Part shown: positions 11,531 to 24,845 of the stretch, piece by piece
Numbering within the stretch: position 1 is the stretch's first letter
Layout of the letters: every line of letters begins with the position of its first letter
NCBI GenBank assembly: GCA_027422505.1
Contig: JAPQWV010000002.1
Span: 25,150,501 to 25,214,500 of the forward strand
Reading direction: 5' to 3'
DNA length: 64,000 bases
DNA from: Craterostigma plantagineum
Lineage: Eukaryota; Streptophyta; Magnoliopsida; Lamiales; Linderniaceae
Translations under genes and position numbers: made by a program
Notes under the pieces: generated by a model
What the model was told of the DNA's origin: nothing
Databases searched by the model: none
The model's input: only the letters and a program-made list of their open reading frames with translations

Positions 11531-14086
11531 ATGGAGCGTGGTGGTGATTTTACAAGAAACCAGAAAGAAAGTTATGTTCCTTTTGATATTGAGAATGATC
11601 ATGTTACGAATTCGAGATATGCGAATAACTTAAACGGTCATAATCGTGTGGGCTTGGACGATTCTTCTGCGAAAGGTCCAGTCAGCCCTATTTCTGTTGC
11701 GGACGTGCTGAAAACGTTGTTTTTCATACTTGTCTGGTACACCTTCAGTACTTTCTTGACCCTGTGAGTGCTTAGCTTTTTATCAGTGAAGAAGTTTCTA
11801 TTTGTGGAGCATGCATATTTTTCGCTTCTTAAGGTTTTTCGTTATTTATCATGTTGTTATCTGAATCAGATACAATAAGACTTTATTAGGAGATGACATG
11901 GGGAAATTCCCAGCACCGTTAATGATGAACACAGTCCACTTTGCTATGCAAGCTATCCTTTCCAAGGCCATTACATGGTACTGGTCCGATAGATTTAGTT
12001 CGCCCATAATGTCATGGAGGGATTATTTTGCTAGAGGTGAGCGCCTTTTTTGGTCCTTTGAACTCAAACATGGTATTATAGTTCATAAACTAATCATTCT
12101 CGTCTACCTAAATCTAACTATATTTAGTTACAGACTCTTTATAAATTTTTTTGTAATACAGCTAATCTTATGATTCCACTCTGCCTTAAACAGTTTTACC
12201 AACGGCTCTCAGCACAGCTATGGATGTTAATCTAAGCAATGCATCCCTAGTTTTCATTTCCGTTACATTTGCCACAATGGTTGGTTATTCTTCGTAGACA
12301 TGTTTATGACACTCTTTTTTTTGTTTCAAATCATAAATCATAGTCTAAAGGTGTTATGCTTCATGCCTGGGACAATTATTCATCTTTGCTTTGCAGTGCA
12401 AATCAGCTTCACCGATATTCCTCCTTGTGTTTGCCTTTGCTTTCAGGTAAGATTTTCAGAAATTGTCCTCATAATTTTATGTTATAACTGCCAGAAGTAG
12501 CACCTTTCAATTAGATGATTGTTCTGTGAAGATTGGAATCACCAAGTATCAAACTTCTTGGCATAATGCTGATAATATCTGTTGGGATACTCTTAACAGG
12601 TAGTCTTAATATTTCTCCTTTCATTTTCTCATTTATCTTAGATTTGTTGGAAGTTTTGGTAAATTGATGGCAATTATACTCAGAACATGGTTTAATAGAA
12701 ATGCCAACCACTCACTTGTTGGAGTTATACAAAGTCAGAGAATTACTACCTTAGTAAAGTTGTATGCTTAGCGAAACTAACACGACAATGACAATTATAT
12801 TGGTCGTTGACGCAGTTGCAAAGGAGACACAATTTGAGTTTTGGGGTTTTGTATTTGTTATGCTTGCTGCTGTAATGTCGGGGTTTCGCTGGACAATGAC
12901 ACAGATTCTTCTTCAGGTACAACCATCATTTTTCTACTGCAATTGCCAAGTCATTCTTTTGTCTTGAACTACCTTGTTCTTGTTATAGTCCTAATTACCT
13001 TTGACAAACTAACTTGTTTTCGTTCGTTCATTCTCATCCTCCCTTGCTACATGCTTCGTATCAAATCGTACATGAAGAAAGAAGTCTATGGTAAGTGCTT
13101 ACTCTTCAGTCTACCAACGAATTACATTGTACTCAACCACACATTCCAACCTTAAACTGAGGTCTCTAGCACCAACTAACATGAGCATATTTACAACGAA
13201 ATATACCATCAATTTTTGTATCCATAGGTCTCAAGAATCCTCTGACCTTGATGAGCTATGTGACTCCGATTATGGCAATTGGAACTGCTCTACTTTCTCT
13301 GATACTTGATCCATGGTATGAATTCAACAAGACTGGCTACTTTGACACCTCGTGGCATATTTTTCGGAGTTTTTTGCTGATGTTCGTTGGTGGAACTTTA
13401 GCTTTTTTCATGGTATGTTTTAGTTCTATGTCATGTCAAATACAGTCGAGGGTCCTTTAATCTTAGTACAAGTACGATCTCTTGGTCTGAAAATGCAGGT
13501 CTTAACTGAATACATTCTTATCTCGGTGACTAGCGCTGTGACCGTGACAATAGCAGGGGTTGTGAAGGAAGCTGTGACTATATTGGTACAAACTAACAAA
13601 AAATAAATGAAATTTTCAGACTATTGTTCCATGTAATATATTTGAAGTCCTTATCTGGCTACACCTAACTTCAGACACAAAACTGGCCAGGCCAGAAATT
13701 GTTACCATCACTTTCCTTAGCTGTGGACTTATTATACAATATTGATTAATATGAATTTCAGGTAGCTGTCTTCTACTTCCATGACGAGTTCACATGGATG
13801 AAAGGCGTCGGCCTTGCAACAATAATGGTCGGCGTTAGCCTATTTAATTGGTACAAGTGAGTATCGAAACACTATCTTATTCTGAAATAACAAATTGTTA
13901 CACATTTCTATCTTGAATGTTTTTTGGTTGGATTAGAATGCATTTGGTCCAAAGATAAAAACCCATCTTATGTCTTAAAACAGATACAACAAGTTGCAGA
14001 AAGGCGGGACGAATACTGAGCTTCCAGGCGGTAGCTCTGCATCAAAATACGCAATTCTCGACGACGAAGAAGAAGATAATCCTTAG
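11531..14086 (+). CDS. Sugar-phosphate/nucleotide-sugar translocator, At1g06470 type (11 exons)
   Basis: Exons by splice reading: 11531-11763, 11870-12036, 12194-12279, 12397-12446, 12532-12599, 12816-12916, 13078-13090, 13228-13412, 13499-13585, 13762-13856, 13984-14086. They sum to 1188 nt, exactly 396 codons including the stop, with all junctions in phase. The protein has a hydrophilic N-terminus of about 60 residues and then a ten-helix drug/metabolite-transporter fold. Blocks LVWYTFSTFLTLYNKTLLG, FISVTFATMCKSASPIFLL, GFVFVMLAAVMSGFRW and SAVTVTIAGVVKEAVTI match the NST/TPT family of Golgi or plastid membrane antiporters, closest to Arabidopsis At1g06470. The substrate is not known from sequence. 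Exon 7 is only 13 nt. ATG at 11531 was chosen because the longer frame upstream lacks an ATG. Confidence 0.93.
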
Positions 14087-14239
14087 AATTTTGAAAGCTC
14101 AATTCTTTAATTTTTTTCCCATATATGCATTTTTGGCATGAGAGTAAGTCTCCTATTACAAGTATGCTTGATTTTGCATCGTCCTCCTTCTACCTTATTT
14201 TTTGCCATTCTTTTTCGCCTGTTGGAAATAATTGCATTG

Positions 14240-14429
14240 TGACAGAAAGATAATATAAGAAAACCTCTCTTTGTGTATATTCATTATCGAATACAAGTTA
14301 CATCATATATACAAGTCCCTAAGCTATAGTAGGCTATGATCACATCAATCAAGGCAGCGATTCTACAATTAAGCTAACTTCCTAATTTACATTAAAAGGA
14401 TCTTTTCCTAATATACATGATACACTACA
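14240..14429 (-). repeat. copia 3' LTR
   Basis: 190 bp; near-identical to 20474-20658 with scattered differences. Minus-strand ends TGTAGTG and CTGTCA. Confidence 0.93.
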
Positions 14430-14435
14430 CCCCCC

Positions 14436-15397
14436 TCAAGTTGGAGCGTGCGGATTGTGGACACCCAACTTGCCAAGAAAGTAATTAAATTCACGTTGGC
14501 CGAGAGCTTTGGTGAAGGTATCTGCCAATTGGTACCGAGTCGAAACATGTCGAGGAACAATGAGACTTTGAACCAAAGCATCTCGAAGAAAATGACAGTC
14601 AACTTCTATATGTTTCGTTCGTTCATGGATGACTGGATTAGCAGTAATGTGTAAAGCAAATTGACTGTCACAGTACAAGCGCATAGGTTGTGGATGGGCA
14701 ACGCCAAGACTGAACAACAGACCCTTAAGCCATTTAAGTTCGCAAAGAGTAGTAGACATTGCCCGATATTCAGCCTCAGCAGACGAACGGGCCACGACGT
14801 GTTGTTTCTTTGTCCGCCAGGAAATAGGAGAATTGCCAAGGTGAACAAACCAGCCGGTGAGAGAGCGTCGAGTTAAAGGGCAATTCGCCCAATCAGAGTC
14901 ACACCATGCAGTCAACTGTAGATCACAGTCAGCAGAAAGAAAAATCCCTTGACCTGGATTGCCCTTCAAATATCGAACTACGCGAAGCGCATCATCCCAA
15001 TGTACTTGAAGAGGATGTTGCATGAATTGAGCAAGAATATGGACTAAATAAGAGAGCTCCGGACGAGTAACAACCAAATAGATTAATCGACCAATGAGAC
15101 GACGATACTGTTCAGGATCTGGAAAACCAGTCCCTTGAGCGAAACACGATGATTTTGCTCCATCGGAAAACCAACCGGCTTGCCTCTTAATAAACCGACC
15201 TCCGAAATAATATCAAGGGTGTACTTCCGTTGGCACAAAAACAGACCATGAGAATTGCGAGCGACCTCAATACCCAGAAAGTACTTAAGCACACCAAGAT
15301 CTTTCATGTGAAAACAAGTGCTCAAATACATCTTAAAATTCTGAACAGCAGCACTATTGTTACCAGAAATTATCAAGTCGTCAACATAAACCAACAC
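14436..15397 (-). pseudogene. copia RT C-terminal part and RNase H
   Basis: Two frames cover the end of the polyprotein. 15397-15083 starts at the RT catalytic motif LVYVDDLIISGN and runs through MKDLGVLKYFLGIEVAR. 15077-14436 carries the RNase H with the ALRVVRYLKGNPGQGI, WCDSDWA and KKQHVVARSSAEAEYRAM blocks. A frameshift lies near 15080-15120. The upstream part of the RT is displaced 1.6 kb away by the solo LTR at 15401-17033. Confidence 0.9.
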
Positions 15398-15400
15398 ATG

Positions 15401-17033
15401 TGATAAACGTATGTCAATGCATTTATAGTAGTATTTAATTGGGTTATAATAGAGCTCTAGCCATCATTTTATGCATTTATTCGCTCTATTTACACTTCTT
15501 TTGATATTGAAAGACCTTAGGACGGCTTCGGGCGAAAAAGGAGCGAAAACGAGGCAAAACGGCGCAAAAAGGACGGAAACATGCATATGTCACGGCCATG
15601 TGTCACGGCCTGGGACATGGGCCTTCACGGCCGTGAATCATCTATTTGCTTCGTGTTGCTTTCTGCCATGTATCACGGCCAAGTGCCTGAAGTGTCACGA
15701 GGCCATGACAAGGAATAGAGGCCGAAACCAAAGACACTGGTCAACGTCACGGCCGTGACACACAGCGCAACAGGCCGTGACTCGAGGCAGAGACAGTCTT
15801 TGAGGTCGTCACGGCCGTGACTCCAATCGCACCAGACCGTGACATAGGGCAGTGAGCGACGCAGACCAAACAGAACAATGTCACGGCCGTGACTGGCAAT
15901 GCACTAGGCCGTGACAGTGGCCAGAGAGTTGAATCGAAGAACGTCACGGTCGTGACACTTCAGGCACTTGGCCGTGACACATGGCAGAAAGCAACACGAA
16001 GCAAATAGATGATGGTCACGGCCGTGAAGGCCCATGTCCTAGGCCGTGACGCTTACCAAATTCAGTATAAAAGCCCAAATTCGACTCTGGAAGATAGGAC
16101 ACCTCTCACATCATAACCTTAACACATCAAGGACGAAAATAGAGATGCCAAGAACGCAGAATTTCATTGGAGAAGCGCAAGAGACGAATCAACGATGCAA
16201 TCACGCCGAATTGAACGAAGAACGAAGATTTATCCACGCTACCAGCCCAAATCATCAGTACATCAAGATCATGAGTCTTCCTCCACCATTTTCTATTTCC
16301 TTTGTTGTTTTCTCGTCAATTATGAGTAGCTAATTCCCGTATGTGTTTGGGAGTAGATGAACGCTAGGTTAATTCGTATGTGAGACATATGTTTACCATT
16401 ACTCGTGTGTTTTGACTATTTATCTATCTATGAAACTGTTTCTTCGCTTTAATACGTCTATGTGTTAAAGTGAATGTGTGGAAAATCGTTTAGGGCGACA
16501 CCTAAACAACGATTAGGCCGTTCGTAGAAGATAGGATTCAAGTATAGGGCGAAAGCAAATACTCGATCATTGCAGTTAGTAATTACTGAATTTTAGATCC
16601 CCGCGAGCGTTTAGGGCGACAGCAAATTCGTGAGTGGGTAGGAAATTACTGCGACTTAGTCTTAACCACGTAGGAACGATATTTCATTATCTTAGTCGAT
16701 AATACCTAGCGGGATTCGAATCCCGAGCACATCTTTATCATCTGAAAGTACTATTATCAGTTAGGCGTATTCTCTTAGTCTCTCGTTGATTTAGGAGTGA
16801 TCTGTTAGGATAGTTCGTAAAATAACTTGCGTACTTTATTTAGGCTAGATATCGAGTCGATAGGTTATTACTAGTAATCAGTTTATTCCTCGTGTTCGAT
16901 ACTCGTTTACTCACTTTACTGCACTGCAATCGATAGGTCCACTGCCTATCGCACGGTTATAATAATTAAGTATTCGTTTTATTTTATCACTTGTCGCACT
17001 TGCAATTTATATTAGCACACCACGTGTCGATCA
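15401..17033 (+). mobile_element. Solo LTR of a Ty3 (Athila-like) element inside the copia element
   Basis: Begins TGATAAACG and ends CGATCA like the other Ty3 LTRs here, and is flanked by the duplication ACATG (15396-15400 and 17034-17038). There is no internal region, so it is the product of LTR-LTR recombination. It shares the three TAGGGCG(A/C)-type boxes (16491, 16545, 16612) with the LTRs of the element at 42350-51489 but is otherwise diverged. It landed in the copia RT a few residues before the YVDD active site. Confidence 0.93.
15601..16050. repeat. Inverted repeat with clustered GTCACGGCCGTGAC palindromes
   Basis: Within the solo LTR, about 101 bp at 15601-15701 is the near-perfect reverse complement of 15948-16050, with a spacer of about 247 bp. 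Spacer and arms contain a tandem series, each unit starting with the palindrome GTCACGGCCGTGA (starts 15746, 15808, 15880, 15943, 16015; spacing 62, 72, 63, 72) and holding a half-site GGCCGTGAC about 16-20 bp later. Confidence 0.9.
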
Positions 17034-17038
17034 ACATG

Positions 17039-18638
17039 CAACTGAATATTATCATGATGAAGGGATAATAGAGAATAATCTGAATAGGACTATTGAAAAC
17101 CATACCGTTTAGAACCAGTAAGCTTAGAAAACCAACAACGAGACGCTTGTTTCAGCCCATAGAGTGAAAGTCGAAGGCGACATACCTTACCAGGGTCAGA
17201 AGTTTGAAAACCAGGAGGGAGTTTCATGTAAACCTCATCATCAAGATCACCATGGAGGAAAGCGTTATGCACGTCCATTTGATGAAGTTCCCAACCCTTA
17301 GCAGCAGAAACAGCAAGAAAGGTACTAACGGTAACCATTTTAGCTACTGGGGCAAACCTCTCTGTGAATCAAGTCCCTCAATCTGATTGTTCTCTAAAAT
17401 CACAAGACGAGCTTTAAATCGTTCAATAGACCCATCAGAAAGATATTTGACCTTATAAACCCATTTACAACCAATGGCACGCTTCCCAGGAGGAAGTGTC
17501 GTAATCTCCCAAGTTTGATTGTTTTCCAAGGCAGTAATTTCGTTTCGCATGGCAACACGCCAACGAGCATCCGTCATAGCTTCACGAAACGAATGAGGTT
17601 CTACTACAGAGTCTAAAGCTGCCAAAAAAAACTTTATGTGCCGAAGAAAATGAATCACAGTTAACATAATGTGCTATTGGATAAGGCGTACCTAAGAAAG
17701 GCGACAGACGAGATGAAGCAGTTGAGGGGTAGAGGGATAGACAGTACTATGCACGTAATCACGTAGACGAGTAGAAAGTTGCCTCTAACGATTACCACGA
17801 CCCAACAGTTCAAAAGACTGGGAGTCCTCAGAAACAAGTGAAGTATCATGTGGGTGGAGATCAGTATCCTCAAGAATAATCTCAGCATCTTCATCATGTG
17901 ACCCAAGCGTCTGATCTGGCAACGGCGTAGAAACTGGCAAATGCACAAGAGCCAACGAAGGCGAAACCACCACAGAATAGGGAAAAATAGATTCATAGAA
18001 CACCACATCTCTAAAAACAAAGAATTCCTTGATTTCCAAATCGTAGACAGACCACCCCCTTTTCCCAAAAGGATAGCCCACAAACAAGCATTTACGCGTA
18101 CGACTAGAAAATTTATTGCCATTATGATTCTGATTGTGGGCATAACACAAACATCCAAACACACGTAAATGAGTGAAGGAAGGGGGCTTGGCATATAACA
18201 TTTCAAAAGGAGTTTTGCCATGTAAAACAAGGTTGATGTTCGATTATTAAGATAGTCAGTCGTTAGCACACAGTGTCCCAAAACTGAATAGGCAGATGGG
18301 CCTAAAAACGCAATGCACGAGCAGCATTAAGTATGTGTTTGGTGCTTTTGCTCAACTCGACCATTCTGTTGAGGGGTACCAACACATGAGGTCTCATGAA
18401 TAATCCCAGTCTGACGAAAATAAGTACCCATGCACATAAATTCAGACCCATTGTCACTTCGAACAAACTTAACGAGTTTGCCAAAGTGTCGTTGCACCAT
18501 GGCAAAAAAGTTAGGCAAGGTGGAAGAAACTTCAGTCTTATCATTTAACAGATAAATCCAAGTAGCACAAGAAAAATCATAACGACCGTTAGGAAATAAC
18601 GGGCACCGCAATAAGCTGGAACACGATACGGACCGCAC
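17039..18638 (-). pseudogene. copia integrase and RT N-terminal part, broken
   Basis: Read minus: integrase core (FVRSDNGSEF, then GTPQQNGRVEQKH; 18638-18327), the integrase C-terminal region (LRVFGCLCYAH, CLFVGYPFGKRGW; 18201-17785), then RT (WEITTLPPGKRAIGCKWVYK, 17667-17344, and QMDVHNAFLHGDLDDEV, LYGLKQASR; 17338-17090). Frames change at about 18330, 18210, 17670 and 17340, and an in-frame TAG follows 17090 before the solo LTR insertion point. Confidence 0.88.
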
Positions 18639-20403
18639 AAATCACAATGAATTAAATCGAAACTGGAAGCACTTTGAGTTCTACTGACGGAGAAACTAGT
18701 ACGAGAGTGTTTACCACGGAGACAAACATCACATGCTTTATTCATAATACTAAAACTAGGGCGTGTCGAAACACAAGGCAACTGTTGAATGACTTCAGAG
18801 GATGGATGACCTAGACGTTGATGCCACACTGTAAATGAGCCCTCTTCTTCAGTGCATACTGCCACTGTCGAAACTGTCCCTCTGAAGAAGTAGAGACCCC
18901 CCAACTGTTCACCCGCGCCAATCACCATCCTCGAAGTGTGGTCCTGAATAATACAAAATGCATTAGTAAAATGAGCATCCAAACCAGACTGATCTAACAA
19001 CTGGTGGAGAGAGATTAAACTGCATCGCAGACTAGGAACAAATAGAACATTATATAATGTGACTTTAGGACTAAGTTGCACCGTTCCCGCCTTGGAAGCA
19101 AGTGTTATAGTGCCATCGGGAAGTTGAACTGGTCGTGGGGAAATATCTCGAACGGATAAAAATACTCCAAGAAACCTGTCATATGATGTGTAGCACCGGA
19201 ATCAAACAACCATTCATTAGAAGAACGCTTACCCGACAACTTCTCAGTAGCACCACTTTTGGCAGAATACAAGAAATCGACAACAACATTGTATTGATCG
19301 TTGGTTAATCCAAATGACTACACGACCATGATCAGCTGTACCATTGACAATATTGACCCGAGCAACGTTTGATTCAACTGAAGTCGTTGGACAAGAAGTA
19401 GATGATGTCACAAAGAAGGTAGGAGATTCTTGGGCGATTATTGGACCAGCAGCAGTGACAGGAGCAAAGCCTCCACCCCTACCAGAAGCAACACCTCTTT
19501 CTCAACCACGTGCAAAACCTCCACGAGTACCATTCCGACCGCGAGCAAAGCCAGGAGGATAACCATGAAGGTCGTAGCAGGAATCAACATCATGGCCGGC
19601 GCGATTACAATGAGAACAGTGACGACGCGGACGATTATCAGCCTTTATGGCGAAGCTGACAACCTCGCCGCCATGAATTTCTTGCCTTGGACCGGTGGTG
19701 CGCAAACTTTCCTCTTGAACAAGTAGAGAATACACACGTTCAAGAGGCGGCAACGGAAGTGGGGAGAGAATGTGAGATCTAACAGAACCGTAGAGATCCG
19801 AATCCAAACCCAAAAGAAACTGATGAACTTTTTCATCCTCTCGGTGTTGAGCCAATAATGATTCGACTTTGGGTACATAATCGTCACATAAAGAAGTCAA
19901 ATCGAATTTATCAGACGGGTCAATATCCTCCCACAGTTTTTGCAACTTACCATAATACGCCATAATAGATAAACCCTTTTGCTTGCATTCTGATAAAGCA
20001 TCATTGAGTTGTTGAAGACGAGATCACGTGATGACTGAGAACCGATCATAAAGATGCTGCCACAAATCGACTGCCACATCTTTGTGAGGAATAGATGATC
20101 GAAGGAAGGTTCGATGACATTCATGATCCAAGAAATCAAAAGAGACTGAATCGTCCACCGATCATCTTAATCTTTCGACTTCGGACCTGGTCGAGCGATT
20201 GAACCATCAAGAAATCCGAATTTCTTACAAGCACGAAGCGCCAATCGAACAGCCCGAAACCATTCATCGTAGTTGACTTCTCCACGGAGTTGAACTTGAG
20301 TGATCAAAAGGCCGGGATTATCATTGGCGGTAATGTCGTAAGGAGAGATTGTGCGGTGGGGGCCGATTTCATCATTAACATTTGTTTCGCTGGTGGACGC
20401 CAT
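18545..20403 (-). pseudogene. copia gag, protease remnant and pre-integrase region, broken
   Basis: Gag starts at 20403 (MASTSETNVNDE), with the ISPYDITANDNPG and LITQVQLRGEVNYDEW blocks of plant copia gag; it stops at 20167 and resumes in other frames (20139-19897, 19963-19502). A zinc knuckle CX2CX4HX4C (CSHCNRAGHDVDSC) is near 19610. The pre-integrase region is read at 19081-18545 (WHQRLGHPSSEV, CDVCLRGKHSR). I could not place an intact protease active site. Confidence 0.85.
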
Positions 20404-20460
20404 AGATACACGATACTCAAAGAACGAGGATATATATTAACGAGAAGATTATATCAACAT

Positions 20461-20658
20461 TGCTATGATACCATGACAGAAAGACAATATACGAAAACCT
20501 CTCTTTGTGTATATCATTATCGAATACAAATATATAGACAAGTCCCTAAGCTATAGTAGGCTATGATCACATCAATCAAGGCAGCGATTCTACAATTAAG
20601 CCAACTTCCTAATTTACAATTAAAAGGATCTTTTCCCAACATACATGATATACTAACA
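20461..20658 (-). repeat. copia 5' LTR with adjoining primer-binding site
   Basis: LTR 20474-20658 (185 bp). The 13 bases to its left (20473-20461), read minus as TGGTATCATAGCA, are the tRNA-iMet primer site with one mismatch to the usual form. Confidence 0.92.
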
Positions 20659-20663
20659 CATTG

Positions 20664-21191
20664 TGATGGCTTAGAGCTACGGCGCTATTTCGTCCTTGTG
20701 CTGTCTCGCTTGTAAAATAGTGAAGCAAAAAGGAGCTTCTTCACACTTCATTCATTGTATTCTTTCCACTTGATTTTCCACTATCCCAAAAAAAAAAAAA
20801 ACAACTTCGTAAAAAATTAAAATATTTTGTAGATGACGATGATGAATATTATTACCCAACTCAAGGCACAAACAAACTAGTTCATTTCCAAGGACTGAAC
20901 TTGAATTGCCAACTACCACTTCAATGATTGGAAGTAAACAAATGGATTTTCGCATTATTTATCAGGACAGTGGACGGCATGCTCAAGTGTATAACTACTT
21001 ACTGTCCACTAATTTAATGAAGGGATTTCTAACATACATATACGCACCACATTCAAGTCAACATTCTATAACACATATGCTACCATACAACACAACTGTA
21101 ACAATGCATATTCATTCCTCTGTTTTGTTGCTAGTTAACTTCTCCTGACAGAGTCTTCTGCAAGAAAGACAAAAAGAGAGGGACACACACA
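20664..21191 (+). other. Non-coding stretch before the DUF1685 gene
   Basis: No gene seen. It carries an A-run at 20789-20802 and, at its right end, the probable leader of the gene starting at 21192. Before the copia insertion it was continuous with the 3' flank of the translocator gene. Confidence 0.4.
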
Positions 21192-21934
21192 ATGGATGAA
21201 GCTGAACAAATACTGAAGCTCTTCGATTCTTGTTGGTTCGAGCGAAGTATATTTACTTGTAAAGATCGTAACTTTGCAGCAGAAAACATACACGAAAAAG
21301 CTGCTGCTGATGATCATATTCAAGAGTCGAATAAGTATGCAGCTACAAATCTTCAATACACACGTTCGTTTAGTGATCATTATTTAGGCCACAAAGCCAT
21401 CGATCGCCTCCTCGAAGGGTCGCCGAGATCGCCGATAAAACTCAACTGCAGAAGATTTTATCAGGCGGCGAAATCGACGAGTTCTTCGAGCTCGTAGCCC
21501 AGCAAGAAAGAGCAGAGAGTGAAGGAAAACAGAGGAAGAAGAAGAAGAAATACATGGGAAAATCTTTGAAAAGAAGCATATCTGCCCTTGAGTTCGAGGA
21601 GGTTAAAGGGTTCCTAGACTTGGGATTCGTCTTCACCGAAGAAGACAAGGATTCGGGCTTGGTTTCGATCATCCCTGGCCTGAAGAAATGGGGTAGCAGT
21701 AGCAGAAATGTGATGGCTGATGATAACTGTATAGAACAGCAGCAGAAAGAAAGAGTTGAAGAAGTTTCAAGGCCTTATCTTTCTGAAGCATGGAAAAATC
21801 TGTATAATTCGAACGAAGGCTGTAATAACAGCAGTTCTTTGATGAACTGGAGAATCCCATATGTTCATAACGAAAACAAGATGAAAAACAATCTCAGGGC
21901 TTGGGCGCATTCTGTTGCATCAGCTGTTAGGTAA
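21192..21934 (+). pseudogene. DUF1685 family protein with one frameshift
   Basis: Two overlapping frames together give a complete DUF1685-type protein of about 245 residues. 21192-21497 gives MDEAEQILKLFDSCWFE... to SPRSP. From about 21440 the homologous reading moves to the other frame (QLQKILSGGEIDEFFELVAQ, then a lysine run), which is open to 21934. The DUF1685 signature ALEFEEVKGFLDLGFVF and the final RAWAHSVASAV block are intact. One base appears lost or gained near 21425-21445; no splice pair of plausible size could explain it. It may be a true pseudogene or an assembly error in a working gene. Function is unknown. The J-domain gene follows, tail to tail. Confidence 0.8.
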
Positions 21935-22308
21935 CACAGAGTGAATTCACATTCCCTTTTTTCTTCTTCTTTTGACCTTTTTTCTTGTTTTAGTTACTGT
22001 AATTACATTGTAGATAATCAGATATATACAGATTCAGTTCAGTTTATGACAGCTTTCTCGAGTTCCTTCCTCTTTGAGTTTCAATAATTGAATTAATGTC
22101 TCTATCGATGTGGTCCGAGTTGCCCTGGCCATTGTGGCATGTGAAGAGCCAATTCACTGTTGTATAATATAATAACAATGAAGCATATATACATCAGTTT
22201 TTCTACATGCTTAGCTTATATGAATGAGCCATTTTCATGTTTTAACATTATACATTGCAGACATACATACATACATTACACATGTATATATTCAATAATC
22301 CTCTGTTT
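21935..22308. other. Shared 3' region between convergent genes
   Basis: 374 bp between the stop of the DUF1685 gene (+) and the stop of the J-domain gene (-). AT-rich with short CATA repeats near 22262-22276; both polyadenylation regions must lie here. Nothing else seen. Confidence 0.5.
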
Positions 22309-24393
<2,085 letters not shown>

Positions 24394-24845
24394 CGTGCGC
24401 GAAAAAGCACTTAAAATTTTCAGCTTTTTCTTTTTTCTATGTTTCGATTTCTCTCACCAACGTTGATGGCAAGAAAATCAAACGTATGGGATATTTGCTT
24501 TCTCTGGGAAGCAAAGCAAAGCAAAGCAAGCAAGCAAGAAGATACTAACAATTTATGAGGAGGGAAAATTTTATAGAAGTTGGAAAATGGCGGAAAAAGC
24601 TGACATGGCGCGACGTACACCATTTGTTTCACCAAAGAATCTCGACGAAATCGAATCAAGACAAAAGCCTTGGGCAAGGCACGTGTCATTTGTTGGGCTG
24701 TTTACGCCTAACACGCTTTCAAGGATGTGAAATTGAAATAAATTATAATCTTGAATTATCTATTTTCCATAATTTTATTTTTTAATAGTGTTCCATCCAA
24801 TCCAGTAAACGTCTATATTTTGTATACTAAGATTTCCCTCCGACT
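24394..24845 (-). other. Region between kinase gene 3' end and J-domain gene start
   Basis: 452 bp separating two minus-strand genes; it must hold the terminator of the first and the promoter and leader of the second. No clear TATA box noted. A short GCAAA/GCAA repeat is at 24511-24539. Confidence 0.4.

Larger units (their letters stand above)
14240..20658 (-). mobile_element. Ty1/copia LTR retrotransposon, degenerate, with nested solo LTR
   Basis: LTRs of only 185-190 bp (14240-14429 and 20474-20658) flank a copia coding region read on the minus strand. The target duplication CATTG is at 14235-14239 and 20659-20663. The primer site next to the 5' LTR (20473-20461) begins TGGTATCA, fitting initiator tRNA-Met. 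A G-rich polypurine tract (TTGAGGGGGG on minus) abuts the 3' LTR at about 14430-14440. Without the nested solo LTR the element is about 4.8 kb. The order gag, integrase, RT, RNase H is the copia order. Many stops and frameshifts show it is dead. Confidence 0.95.

Noticed and set aside
15746..16028. Regularly spaced palindromes as a CRISPR-like array
   Set aside because: Plant nuclear DNA, units are palindromes within an LTR, and spacers are themselves similar repeats.
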